From Bog-756 sp963718405 (GTDB lineage: Bacteria; Actinomycetota; Acidimicrobiia; Acidimicrobiales; RAAP-2), in NCBI GenBank assembly GCA_963718405.1, contig CAVQYZ010000003.1, positions 248,001-312,000 on the forward strand: DNA of 64,000 nt, written 5' to 3'. Positions 11,143 through 18,387 of this stretch are shown one piece after another; the first letter of the stretch is position 1, and each line of letters begins with the position of its first letter. The translations under genes and the position numbers were made by a program. The notes under the pieces were generated by a model. It saw only the letters and a program-made list of their open reading frames with translations. It was not told where the DNA came from and did no database searches.

Positions 11143-12345
11143 TCAGGCCGCCTTCTCCAGGATGTGCACGCCGCAGGCCGATCCCAAGCCGATGACGTGG
11201 GTCAGTCCGACCCTGGCCCCGTTGATCTGGCGGTCGCCGGCCTCACCCCGAAGATGGGTGGCCACCTCCCACACATTGGCGATGCCGGTGGCGGCGATGG
11301 GGTGACCCTTGGACTCCAACCCGCCCGAGACGTTGACCGGTGTCGATCCGTCCCGCCAGGTGGCTCCGGAGTTGAAGAAGTCGACGGCGCCACCGACCTC
11401 GCACAGCATGAGGTTGTCGTAGTGCACCAGTTCGGCGGTGGCGAAGCAGTCGTGCAGCTCCACCAGGTCCAGGTCGTCGGGGCCCACGCCGGCCTGCTCG
11501 TAGGCCTGGGTGGCGGCGTTGCGGGTGAGGGTGTTCACGTCCGGGAGGATCTGGCAGGCCTCTTCCCAGGGGTCGGTGGTGAGGATCGACGCCGATATCT
11601 TGACGGCCCGACGCTGCTGTTCCAGCGACAAGGTCTTGAGCTTGGAGCCGCTCACCACCACGGCGGCGGCGGCGCCGTCGCAGTTGGCCGAGCACATGGG
11701 CCGGGTGTTGGGGTAGGCGATCATGACGTCGCCCATGATCTCCTCGAGGGACATCCTCTTGGAGTAGGCGGCCAAGGGGTTCAGGGTCGAGTGTGAGTGG
11801 TTCTTCTCGCTGATCTTGGCGAACAGCTCGAAGCTGGTCCCGCCGTAGCGGTGGCCGTACTCCATGCCGATCTGGGCGAAGACGCCGGGCATGATCTCCG
11901 TGCCGATGCGACCGTCGACCGGAGCCACGGCGCCGTAGCGGCCCGAGGGGGTGAAGGTACCTGAGTCGTCCTTACGGCTCCCGCCCGAGAGGAGTCCCGC
12001 CCCGGAGAGCTTCTCCACCCCGAAGGCCAGGCCCATGTCGGCCTCGCCGGCCTTGACCGCCATGCAGGCCACCCGCAGAGCGGTGGCTCCGGTGGCGCAG
12101 GCGTTGGCCACGTTGAACACCGGGATGCCGGTCTGGCCGAGCTGCTTCTGCAGCTGCTGGCCGATGCCGGCGTTGGCCGCCATGAGGTTGCCGGCCCCGA
12201 TCACCCCCATGTCCTTCATCTCCACACCGCCGTCGGACAGGGCTCCCAGCACGGCCTCGGAGGCCAGGTCGACCAGGTCCATCTCGGGGTGCTTGCCGAA
12301 CTTCGTCATGTGGATACCCAGGATCCACAGGTCGTCAGATGCCAT
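11143..12345 (-). CDS. Thiolase-family acetyl-CoA acetyltransferase, SCP-x type
   Basis: A 400-residue thiolase homologue. The acyl-carrying nucleophile is in NVANACATGA (Cys86 counted from the upstream TTG; Cys83 from ATG 12345). VELHDCFATAEL is the HDCF element typical of SCP2/SCP-x thiolases. GGLESKGHPIAATG supplies the GHP catalytic His, and GLGSACGVHIL the final cysteine loop. ATG 12345 is preferred: GGGAGG lies nine bases upstream, whereas TTG 12354 abuts it. It is the second gene of a two-gene operon with the DUF35 protein upstream, 5 bp apart. This pairing is common in actinobacterial lipid and steroid degradation, where DUF35 partners dock on the thiolase. Substrate unknown. Confidence 0.9.
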   Translation of the reverse strand: MASDDLWILGIHMTKFGKHPEMDLVDLASEAVLGALSDGGVEMKDMGVIGAGNLMAANAGIGQQLQKQLGQTGIPVFNVANACATGATALRVACMAVKAGEADMGLAFGVEKLSGAGLLSGGSRKDDSGTFTPSGRYGAVAPVDGRIGTEIMPGVFAQIGMEYGHRYGGTSFELFAKISEKNHSHSTLNPLAAYSKRMSLEEIMGDVMIAYPNTRPMCSANCDGAAAAVVVSGSKLKTLSLEQQRRAVKISASILTTDPWEEACQILPDVNTLTRNAATQAYEQAGVGPDDLDLVELHDCFATAELVHYDNLMLCEVGGAVDFFNSGATWRDGSTPVNVSGGLESKGHPIAATGIANVWEVATHLRGEAGDRQINGARVGLTHVIGLGSACGVHILEKAA

Positions 12346-12350
12346 GGTGC

Positions 12351-12749
12351 TCAACCTCCCAGGGGTTCGAAGCCGAACCCGATTGCGTCAGTGCCATTGT
12401 CGTCGGTGCCGATGACCTCGGTGGCCAACCCCACCTTCATGCCCAAGGTGACATGTTCGGGGTCGGGCTCCACGTTGATCAGGTTGCCCCGCACGCTGGT
12501 CCCATCGCAGTCCACCAGGGCGGCGACGTAGGGCACGCGGACCCCGGGAGCAGCGAAGGCCACGATGGTGAAGGCCTTGACCTCGCCCGTGGTCGGGACA
12601 TCGACCTTCGTGAACTCGGTCCGGCCACAGTGGGCGCAGGCGTTGCGCCGGTCGAAGAAACGGGCGCGGCAGTTGGTGCACTCATTGGCCACCAGATGGG
12701 GCTCGTCGCCCAGCACCAGGTAGTCCACCAGGGGAATTTGCTTGTCCAT
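12351..12749 (-). CDS. DUF35 OB-fold / zinc-ribbon acyl-CoA-associated protein
   Basis: A 132-residue protein with an N-terminal rubredoxin-like zinc ribbon (C24-x2-C27 and C38-x2-C41 within ECTNCRARFF and ACAHCGRTEF). A C-terminal OB-fold follows (KAFTIVAFAAPGVRVPYVAALVD). Such proteins form complexes with thiolases or hydratases and can be needed for their activity. The start at ATG 12749 has GAAGAGGGA just upstream. It directly precedes the SCP-x-type thiolase gene with a 5-bp gap, so the two are very likely partners. Confidence 0.9.
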   Translation of the reverse strand: MDKQIPLVDYLVLGDEPHLVANECTNCRARFFDRRNACAHCGRTEFTKVDVPTTGEVKAFTIVAFAAPGVRVPYVAALVDCDGTSVRGNLINVEPDPEHVTLGMKVGLATEVIGTDDNGTDAIGFGFEPLGG

Positions 12750-12882
12750 CGTCCCTCTTCCGTCGTCGTGCCCACCACGACCTTGTCCCGCCACCGTAGT
12801 TGCCGGCGGAAATCTACGGAAAATCGGCCGCTGGCCCGGGCGCCCGGTGTGCCCGTGACCCCGCCCCGGCGGTGAGGCGGGC

Positions 12883-13266
12883 TCAGGAGGGCGGAGGCTC
12901 GATCTGCTCCATGAACTCCAGCCGGATACCCCCCGGGGCCTCGACGAAGGCGATCCGCCGCTTGCCGAACGTGCCCTCGACGGTCTCGGGACCCCAGACC
13001 ACCGTGTGGCCCTCCAGCTGGGCGTCGAGGTCGTCGGTGAACAGGGCCGGGTGCAGGAACCCTTCGGCCGGGAGATCGACGTCGTCCTCGTAGATGGCCT
13101 GGGTGAACAGGGTGATCATGACCGGGCCGAGGAACACGTCGGCCCGCTCACCGTTGCGCCACACCATCCGGTCCTTGACCTCGGCCCCGGCCGCTTCGTA
13201 GTAGCGACAGGCCTCGTCCAGGTCCGCCACCTTCACGGCCAGATTGGCCAGACCGGTCACAGCCAC
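12883..13266 (-). CDS. VOC (glyoxalase / bleomycin resistance) family protein
   Basis: 127 residues from GTG 13266, which has GAGGAGG four bases upstream. It shows one beta-alpha-beta-beta-beta repeat (GLANLAVKVADLDEACRYYE) and a second (EGFLHPALFTDDLDAQLEGH) with a C-terminal IAFVEAPGGIRLEFMEQ. The E in RLEFMEQ matches the usual VOC metal-ligand position, but the His expected near the N-terminus is not evident (NLAVKV), so metal binding is uncertain. It stands alone on the minus strand between the DUF35 and thioesterase genes. Substrate unknown. Confidence 0.75.
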   Translation of the reverse strand: MAVTGLANLAVKVADLDEACRYYEAAGAEVKDRMVWRNGERADVFLGPVMITLFTQAIYEDDVDLPAEGFLHPALFTDDLDAQLEGHTVVWGPETVEGTFGKRRIAFVEAPGGIRLEFMEQIEPPPS

Positions 13267-13342
13267 GGCGCCTCCTCGTATCGGCCGACGGCGAAGTCTA
13301 ACGACGTGGGCCCAGCCCCACGCCCGGGGTTCCAACCAGCGG

Positions 13343-14209
13343 TCAGGACCCGAAGGTGAATAGGAACAGCTGGGTGGCGTAGGCCACCAGGCGGGGCTGG
13401 TCCGTACCCTCCATCCCGCAGTCCCACAGGGCCATGTCCGCCGAGGCGTAGCCGTCCCCGGCGAAGCGGGCCTGGTTGTGGGCCAGCACCCAGGGCGACC
13501 GGCAGTGGTCGAGGAGGTGCACGGTGAGGTCGATGCTGGGGGCGAACCAGCTCCGGTCGGACCGACCGACCTTCTCGCCGACGGCGCCGGGCATGGTGTC
13601 GGCCAGGACCACCAGGGCCAGGGGATCCAGGGTGCCGTCCTCCAGGAAGGGCGGGTCCTCGAACCGGTACCACAGGGCGTTCTCGGCCCGATCGGGGACG
13701 TACTCCTCCCAGTAGGGATGCCCGATGATGTTTCGACCCTCGACGTGCCGGTCCCAGAACGGGGTAGGGGGGAACCCCTCCACCCCGGCCGGCGGTGGAT
13801 CGCGGAACGAGCGGCACTGGGCCGGCGGTCGGAGCCCGGACGGTGGCTCCAGATCGGTGAACGAGAAGCCGGTCCGGGGAGCTCCGAAGATGCCCGTGGT
13901 GAGATGGCCCCGGGCAGCCCCGGGGTTGGACACTTCGGCGCGCAGTTGGGACATGGAGCGTCCCCGGCGCACCAACTCGACCTCGATCGACACCGGTCCG
14001 TCGGCCACCTGGGCCGCGAAGGTGGTGTGCAGGCCCCGCAGCTGCTGGGAGGGATCGTCCAGTAGGTCGGCCATGGCCCGCAGCGCCATGGCGGTCACGA
14101 TCCCGCCCTGGGGGAGGGGCCGCAGGTTCCAGCTCGGGTCGATGGACCCCTCGTACCGGCCCGCTTCCTGAGCCGTCACCGCGGTCACGGCGGCAAAGGA
14201 GTCGGTCAC
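13343..14209 (-). CDS. Acyl-CoA thioesterase-like protein (double hot-dog, TesB/TLSP type)
   Basis: A 288-residue protein with two hot-dog halves. The N-terminal half has PSWNLRPLPQGGIVTAMALRAM and LHTTFAAQVADGPVSIEVELVRRGRSMSQL, the pattern of thioesterase-like superfamily (4HBT_3) proteins. The C-terminal half has WFAPSIDLTVHL and a D in GDGYASADMALWD, which matches TesB-like catalytic surroundings. It probably hydrolyses acyl-CoA thioesters, in keeping with the nearby thiolase genes. It ends 77 bp from the VOC gene start and is divergent from the parA-like gene. Confidence 0.8.
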   Translation of the reverse strand: MTDSFAAVTAVTAQEAGRYEGSIDPSWNLRPLPQGGIVTAMALRAMADLLDDPSQQLRGLHTTFAAQVADGPVSIEVELVRRGRSMSQLRAEVSNPGAARGHLTTGIFGAPRTGFSFTDLEPPSGLRPPAQCRSFRDPPPAGVEGFPPTPFWDRHVEGRNIIGHPYWEEYVPDRAENALWYRFEDPPFLEDGTLDPLALVVLADTMPGAVGEKVGRSDRSWFAPSIDLTVHLLDHCRSPWVLAHNQARFAGDGYASADMALWDCGMEGTDQPRLVAYATQLFLFTFGS

Positions 14210-14432
14210 GACTGACGATGGTGGTTGGCGCCGCCCCCGGTGTCAACATCGGGTGGGCCGGGGCAGGCCTTGCCCCCATCACGCCCGCCCGATCCCGGCC
14301 CCCGGGCAATTGGACCATTTTCCCTGGTCAGAACCGGAACATCCCGGGTCGAACGGTCAGCGACTTCGACTATTGTCACGGCGTGGCACCGTCCGCTCAG
14401 CGCAACACCCGACCCAGAAACCCGGGAGCACG

Positions 14433-15014
14433 ATGAACATCGTCGTTAGCAACGTGAAGGGCGGGGTGGGCAAGACCACCACCGCGGTGTATCTGGCGGC
14501 GGCCGCCGTGGAGCGGGGCTGGGATCCCGTCCTGTTGGTGGACTCCGATCGCCAGGCCTCGTCGGCGGAGTGGCTCGAGGAGAGCCCGATCGACGGGGTG
14601 GAGCTGGTGGAAGCCCCCTCGGAACGGACGGTGGCCCGGGCCCTGTCCGGCCAGGACGGACTGGCGGTGGTCGATACCCCGCCGGGCGACGAGCGGATCG
14701 TCCGGGCGGCCCTGGACCGCGCCGATGCCGTGGTCATCCCGACCCGAGCCGGGGGGGTCGAGTACTCCCGGGTGCTGGCCACCTTGGAGATGATCGGCAA
14801 GAACACCCCTCACGGGGTGGTCATCACCGCGGCCCGGTTGGGCACCAACGACCTGGCTGAGGCCGTGGCCTGGTGGAACGACTCCAAGGTCCCCATCTGG
14901 GGGATCATCCCCGAGCGGGTGGGCATCGCCGCCGGCCCTGAGGCCCGGCTGTACCGCGACGGCCTGGAGGCTTACGACGCCGTGCTCAAGAAGGCCCTCC
15001 GCAAGCGGAGCTGA
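14433..15014 (+). CDS. Orphan ParA-family ATPase
   Basis: A 193-residue ParA/MinD-type P-loop ATPase. The deviant Walker A is KGGVGKTT (K9-T16, both signature lysines K9 and K14 present). VDSDRQ matches the VDxDPQ element, and VVDTPPG (D81) is Walker B-like. It ends at the TGA at 15012-15014 after a basic tail (KKALRKRS). ATG 14433 has GGGAG five bases upstream. No parB or centromere-like repeats lie near it, so it is unlikely to be the chromosomal partition ATPase. It may position a cellular cargo or belong to a past plasmid. It lacks the long DNA-binding N-terminus of type Ia ParA. Confidence 0.85.
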   Translation: MNIVVSNVKGGVGKTTTAVYLAAAAVERGWDPVLLVDSDRQASSAEWLEESPIDGVELVEAPSERTVARALSGQDGLAVVDTPPGDERIVRAALDRADAVVIPTRAGGVEYSRVLATLEMIGKNTPHGVVITAARLGTNDLAEAVAWWNDSKVPIWGIIPERVGIAAGPEARLYRDGLEAYDAVLKKALRKRS

Positions 15015-15041
15015 CCGCTACCCGGTTCCGGGAGCCCTCGC

Positions 15042-15434
15042 TCAGCGGTCGAGGCCGTCCGGGCTGGCGGGTACGTCCACAGCGTGCTCTTCGAGGGCAG
15101 CCAGAGGGACGGTCTGCAGCACCGCTTCGTGGGTGGAGGCCAGGACCACGTAGGCCGCCGCCCCGTCGTGGTGGGCCCGCAACCAGTTGACGGCGGTGAC
15201 GCACCAGCGGTCACCGGGCACCAGACCCGGAAACGAGTACTGGGGCATCGGCGTGGTCAGATCGTTGCCGATGCGGCGCTGGTGCTCGAGGAACTCCGCG
15301 GTGACCACGGCGCAGATGGTGTGGCTGCCGCGGTCTTCGGGCCCGGTGGTGCAGCACCCGTCGCGGTAGAAGCCGGTGAGGGGATCGGTGCTGCACGGCT
15401 CCAACTCCCCACCCAGCACGTTGCGGTCAACCAT
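15042..15434 (-). CDS. DUF2237 family protein
   Basis: 130 residues with the DUF2237 signature: LGGELEPCSTDPLTGFYRDG, DGCCTTGPEDRGSHTICA, TAEFLEHQR, GNDLTTPMPQYSFPGL and PGDRWCVTAVNWLRA. The conserved cysteines (PCS, GCC, ICA, WCV) suggest metal or redox chemistry, but no function is established. Start ATG 15434; a GTG at 15452 is possible. It is convergent with the parA-like gene, 27 bp apart. Confidence 0.85.
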   Translation of the reverse strand: MVDRNVLGGELEPCSTDPLTGFYRDGCCTTGPEDRGSHTICAVVTAEFLEHQRRIGNDLTTPMPQYSFPGLVPGDRWCVTAVNWLRAHHDGAAAYVVLASTHEAVLQTVPLAALEEHAVDVPASPDGLDR

Positions 15435-15514
15435 CGGTGCAGTATCGCTCACTTTGTCGCCCCCACACCACGGTGATCCCGGCTGTCCGGTCCGCAGCCG
15501 GTGGCTCGCCCGGC

Positions 15515-15763
15515 TCAGGTGTTGAAGCTCTCGAGCTCCGTTCGGTCTCCCTCGCCGGCCGGGGTCAGGCTCACCTCGAACCCGTCGACCATGTCGATCC
15601 GCTGCAGGGCGTCCACATGGCCGCGACCGGGACCGCTCCATTTGGCCCGGGCCAGGGTTTTGGCCTCCACCAGACCGGGGGCCACGACCATCACGATCTC
15701 GTGGCCTTCCCCCATCTGCCCGTCCGGCATGGGGCCACCCAGAAACGCCACATAGAGGTCCAT
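15515..15763 (-). CDS. DUF1543 family small protein
   Basis: 82 residues: MDLYVAFLGGPMPDGQMGEG, HEIVMVVAPGLVEAKTLARA, KWSGPGRGHVDALQRID and MVDGFEVSLTP. The LGG-HE-VKARW-HVDA-VDGF order is that of DUF1543, a small family of unknown function. It lies between the DUF2237 and haloalkane dehalogenase genes, all on the minus strand. Confidence 0.75.
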   Translation of the reverse strand: MDLYVAFLGGPMPDGQMGEGHEIVMVVAPGLVEAKTLARAKWSGPGRGHVDALQRIDMVDGFEVSLTPAGEGDRTELESFNT

Positions 15764-15880
15764 TCCGCCGAACGATAGCGGGGCCCGACGGAGTCCCTCC
15801 AGCCGCCGCCGATGAAGCCGCCGAGGACCATGCCGACGCCCGAGGACCATGACCGCCCGGGGGGAGGAGTCGTCGAGCGG

Positions 15881-16789
15881 TCAGGTGGAGGCCACGAAGT
15901 CCACGACCACCCGGGCCAGCTCGGGGCCCCGGTCCTCCTGGAGGAAGTGACCGCCCCCCTCAATGGTCACATGGTGGCGTCCGCGCGCTCCGGGTATCCG
16001 GGCCTGCAGCCGGGCGTCGCCCCCGGCCGTGATGGGATCGCCGTCGCTGAAGGCGGTGAGGAACGGGATCTCCAGGGCCTCGAGGACCTCCCAGGCCCGG
16101 CGGTTGGCCGCGGCCGCCGGGTCGTCGGGCGAGATGGGAACCAGCGTGGGGAACTGGCGGGCGCCCTCGGCGTAGGACTGGTCGGGGAACGGGGCGTCGT
16201 AGGCCGCCATGACCTCGGGGGCCAGCTCGGTGGCACAGCCCAGGTTGACGATGGTCCCGGTCGGGAAGGTCTCGACCTCCTGGGAGAACTTGAGCCAGCC
16301 CAGAAAGGCCTCGCCGGGAGGGCTGTCGCCGGTGGGCAGGAAGGTGTTGGCCGCCACCGCCCGGGCGAAGCGATCCGGATGTTCGCCCAGTAGCCGGAGG
16401 CCGATCAGGCCGCCCCAGTCTTGGCAGACCAGTGTGATCTCGGACAGTGCCAGCTCATCGAGGAGCAGGGCCCGCATCCACTCGACGTGGCGGGCGTAGG
16501 TGTACTCACCGCGGGGGGTGGGCTTGTCCGACCGCCCGAATCCCACCAGGTCGGGCGCCACCACCCGTAGGCCGGCGTCCACCAACACCGGGATCATGTG
16601 CCGGTACAGGTAGCTCCACGACGGCTCCCCGTGGAGCAACAGGACCACCCGGCCACCGGCTGGCCCCTCGTCGAGATAGTGGACCCTCAGGGTGCCTCCG
16701 TCCTGGTCGGAGAGTTCGGCGTAGTGGGGCTCGAACGGGTAGCCGGCCAGCCCTTCGAAGCATGAGTCAGGGGTGCGGAGAACCTCCAT
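15881..16789 (-). CDS. dhmA-like: Haloalkane dehalogenase, subfamily I type
   Basis: A 302-residue alpha/beta hydrolase. The nucleophile elbow is VCQDWGG with D124 followed by W125, the same numbering as in DhlA. The oxyanion and halide region is HGEPSWSYLYR (E55, W58). A second candidate halide Trp is in FLGWLKFSQ. The acid is in AFSDGDPIT (D251 most likely) and the base in GGGHFLQED (H281). These match subfamily I haloalkane dehalogenases, which convert haloalkanes to alcohols and halide without cofactor. ATG 16789 is chosen over an upstream in-frame ATG at 16834 because homologues begin with a similar ME-VLRTPDSCF start. True substrates are unknown; natural halogenated lipids or marine and soil haloalkanes are possible. 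Confidence 0.85.
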   Translation of the reverse strand: MEVLRTPDSCFEGLAGYPFEPHYAELSDQDGGTLRVHYLDEGPAGGRVVLLLHGEPSWSYLYRHMIPVLVDAGLRVVAPDLVGFGRSDKPTPRGEYTYARHVEWMRALLLDELALSEITLVCQDWGGLIGLRLLGEHPDRFARAVAANTFLPTGDSPPGEAFLGWLKFSQEVETFPTGTIVNLGCATELAPEVMAAYDAPFPDQSYAEGARQFPTLVPISPDDPAAAANRRAWEVLEALEIPFLTAFSDGDPITAGGDARLQARIPGARGRHHVTIEGGGHFLQEDRGPELARVVVDFVAST

Positions 16790-16925
16790 CGGCCTGGCCA
16801 CCTCCACGGTGTTCGACGATCGGGGGCGGGCCAACCGACGTCGGCGCCGCCCAGGTCTGCTGTGCCGGCCCGACAGTAACAGCCGGACCTTTGCGCCTCC
16901 TCGGGGACCTCGGCCCGTCCGACGA

Positions 16926-17702
16926 TCAGCGCAGGGCGTTCTTCACGAAGTCGTCCGTCCCGTGTCCGACGGGCAGCCTGGTCCCACCGTGCCAGCTGCC
17001 CCGGAGGTGGCGTCGTACCGCTGCGGCCCCGTCCGCCGTCCCCCGGGCCGCACCGTGCCACAGGTCGGCGTGGTGGAAGAGGATGTCGCCGCGCTCCTGG
17101 TAGACGGCCTGCTCGCCGGGAACCCGCTCGAACCCGGGTGGGATCCCGTCCGTCCCGCCCAGGTGGCTGCCGGGCAGGACCCGGAGGAAGCCGTTGGCCG
17201 GGGAGGTCGGGTCGAAGTGGATGGTGAAGGCCATCCCCGGCCAGATGTCGAGGTGGGGGCCGGACTGGTGGTCGGTGTGCCAACCGATCCGTGAGTAGGC
17301 CGAGCCGGCGTCGGGTCGGGCGTCCTGGTAGACCACCCCGAACTGCTCGTAGTCGAGGAGCCACGCCCCCGGACCGAGGATCCGGTGGGCCACCTCGACC
17401 AGGGCCGGGTGGTGAACCAGGGCCTCGGCCCCGGGCGATGCCACCGTGGCGAAGCACACATAGTGGGCGAAGGGACGGCCATCGATGGTGGCCTCGGGAT
17501 CGTCGAGGATCACCGTGCCGTGGCGGGCGTCGAGGCCGCCCTCGGCCAGCAGGGTCTGGGCTCCGACCAGTTCCACCTCCGCCCGGTCCAAGGCCCGGTC
17601 GTCGAGCGCACCGCGCAGGGTGGCAGACCCGTGGAGCTCGAAGTGCGACACCAGCTGGTCGATCTCACCGGGCCAGAACACCCCGGGTTGCCTGGTGCCC
17701 AT
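16926..17702 (-). CDS. Phytanoyl-CoA dioxygenase family protein (Fe(II)/2-oxoglutarate)
   Basis: 258 residues from ATG 17702. The iron facial triad is H142-x-D144 in IGWHTDHQSG with the distal H216 in ADLWHGAAR. A 2-oxoglutarate Arg is likely among R230-R231. FDPTSPANGFLRVLPGSHLGG is the typical PhyH strand. The same frame stays open far upstream, but that is an antisense artefact of ilvD. The gene follows the DUF3558-like lipoprotein gene by 5 bp, so the two are co-transcribed. Substrate unknown: PhyH enzymes hydroxylate acyl chains, ectoine and many secondary metabolites. Confidence 0.85.
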   Translation of the reverse strand: MGTRQPGVFWPGEIDQLVSHFELHGSATLRGALDDRALDRAEVELVGAQTLLAEGGLDARHGTVILDDPEATIDGRPFAHYVCFATVASPGAEALVHHPALVEVAHRILGPGAWLLDYEQFGVVYQDARPDAGSAYSRIGWHTDHQSGPHLDIWPGMAFTIHFDPTSPANGFLRVLPGSHLGGTDGIPPGFERVPGEQAVYQERGDILFHHADLWHGAARGTADGAAAVRRHLRGSWHGGTRLPVGHGTDDFVKNALR

Positions 17703-17707
17703 GGCGG

Positions 17708-18313
17708 TCAACCGGCCGTGGTGGTGGGGCTGGGGGCCGCGGTGGTCGTGGTGGTCGAGGACGGGCTCACCGCGGCCAGCGCCTCTTCGGCCACGACCTC
17801 CAGGTCGGAGAGGGAGCCGGCGGTCGAGGTCACCAGGACCTGGTGTGATCCCCGCCGCGCCACCACGGTGTTGACGGTGGTTCCCTTGGAGGTGGCGACG
17901 GCATAGTAGGCCTCGTCGCCGAGGCCCAGGATCTTCCCCAACTTGTCGCCCTGGGTCCGGAGCACCGCCCGGTTCTTGGCGAACTTCGATGAGCTGGAGT
18001 TGGAGTCGTAGGAGATGATCACGGACTTGCCCAGGTCGGAGGCCTGGTATGAGCAGAGGGTGACGGAACCGTGAACACTGGCGGTCGGGCTGGTGACGGT
18101 GGTGCCCATGGCCGTGTTGATGTGGCTGGCGGTGACCAGGGCGCACGGGGTCCCGTCGATGGGCACGGTGACGACGGTCTCGGTCACCGAGGTGGTGGTG
18201 TTGGAGCAGGCGCTGAGTCCCAGGGCCAGGGCCGCCCCCACCACAAGGATGGCCGCGCCGGACACCGCCCGCCGTCGGTAGGTGGGATCGGTCCGGGTGC
18301 CGTCGGTGGGCAT
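17708..18313 (-). CDS. DUF3558-like lipoprotein
   Basis: 201 residues. It has an N-terminal Arg-rich n-region, a hydrophobic stretch and lipobox (ALGLSAC), then a Ser/Thr linker. TPCALVTASHINTAMGTTV and a later TLCSYQ give the cysteine pair of DUF3558-type actinobacterial lipoproteins. The C-terminus is a low-complexity Ser/Thr/Pro tail. Function is unknown. It is divergent from ilvD across 73 bp and upstream of the PhyH gene in a two-gene unit. Confidence 0.75.
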   Translation of the reverse strand: MPTDGTRTDPTYRRRAVSGAAILVVGAALALGLSACSNTTTSVTETVVTVPIDGTPCALVTASHINTAMGTTVTSPTASVHGSVTLCSYQASDLGKSVIISYDSNSSSSKFAKNRAVLRTQGDKLGKILGLGDEAYYAVATSKGTTVNTVVARRGSHQVLVTSTAGSLSDLEVVAEEALAAVSPSSTTTTTAAPSPTTTAG

Positions 18314-18374
18314 GTGGCGGACGATACTGGCAAAACGGCCCGTGGGGCCTGCACGCCCGGCCGCCCGCGGGTCG

Positions 18375-18387
18375 TACCATGCACCTA
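18375..18387 (+). promoter_or_regulatory. Candidate -10 box giving a leaderless ilvD transcript
   Basis: TACCAT (18375-18380) lies six bases before the ilvD ATG, and no Shine-Dalgarno sequence is visible. This spacing fits a leaderless actinobacterial mRNA. No clear -35 can be seen. Confidence 0.4.
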
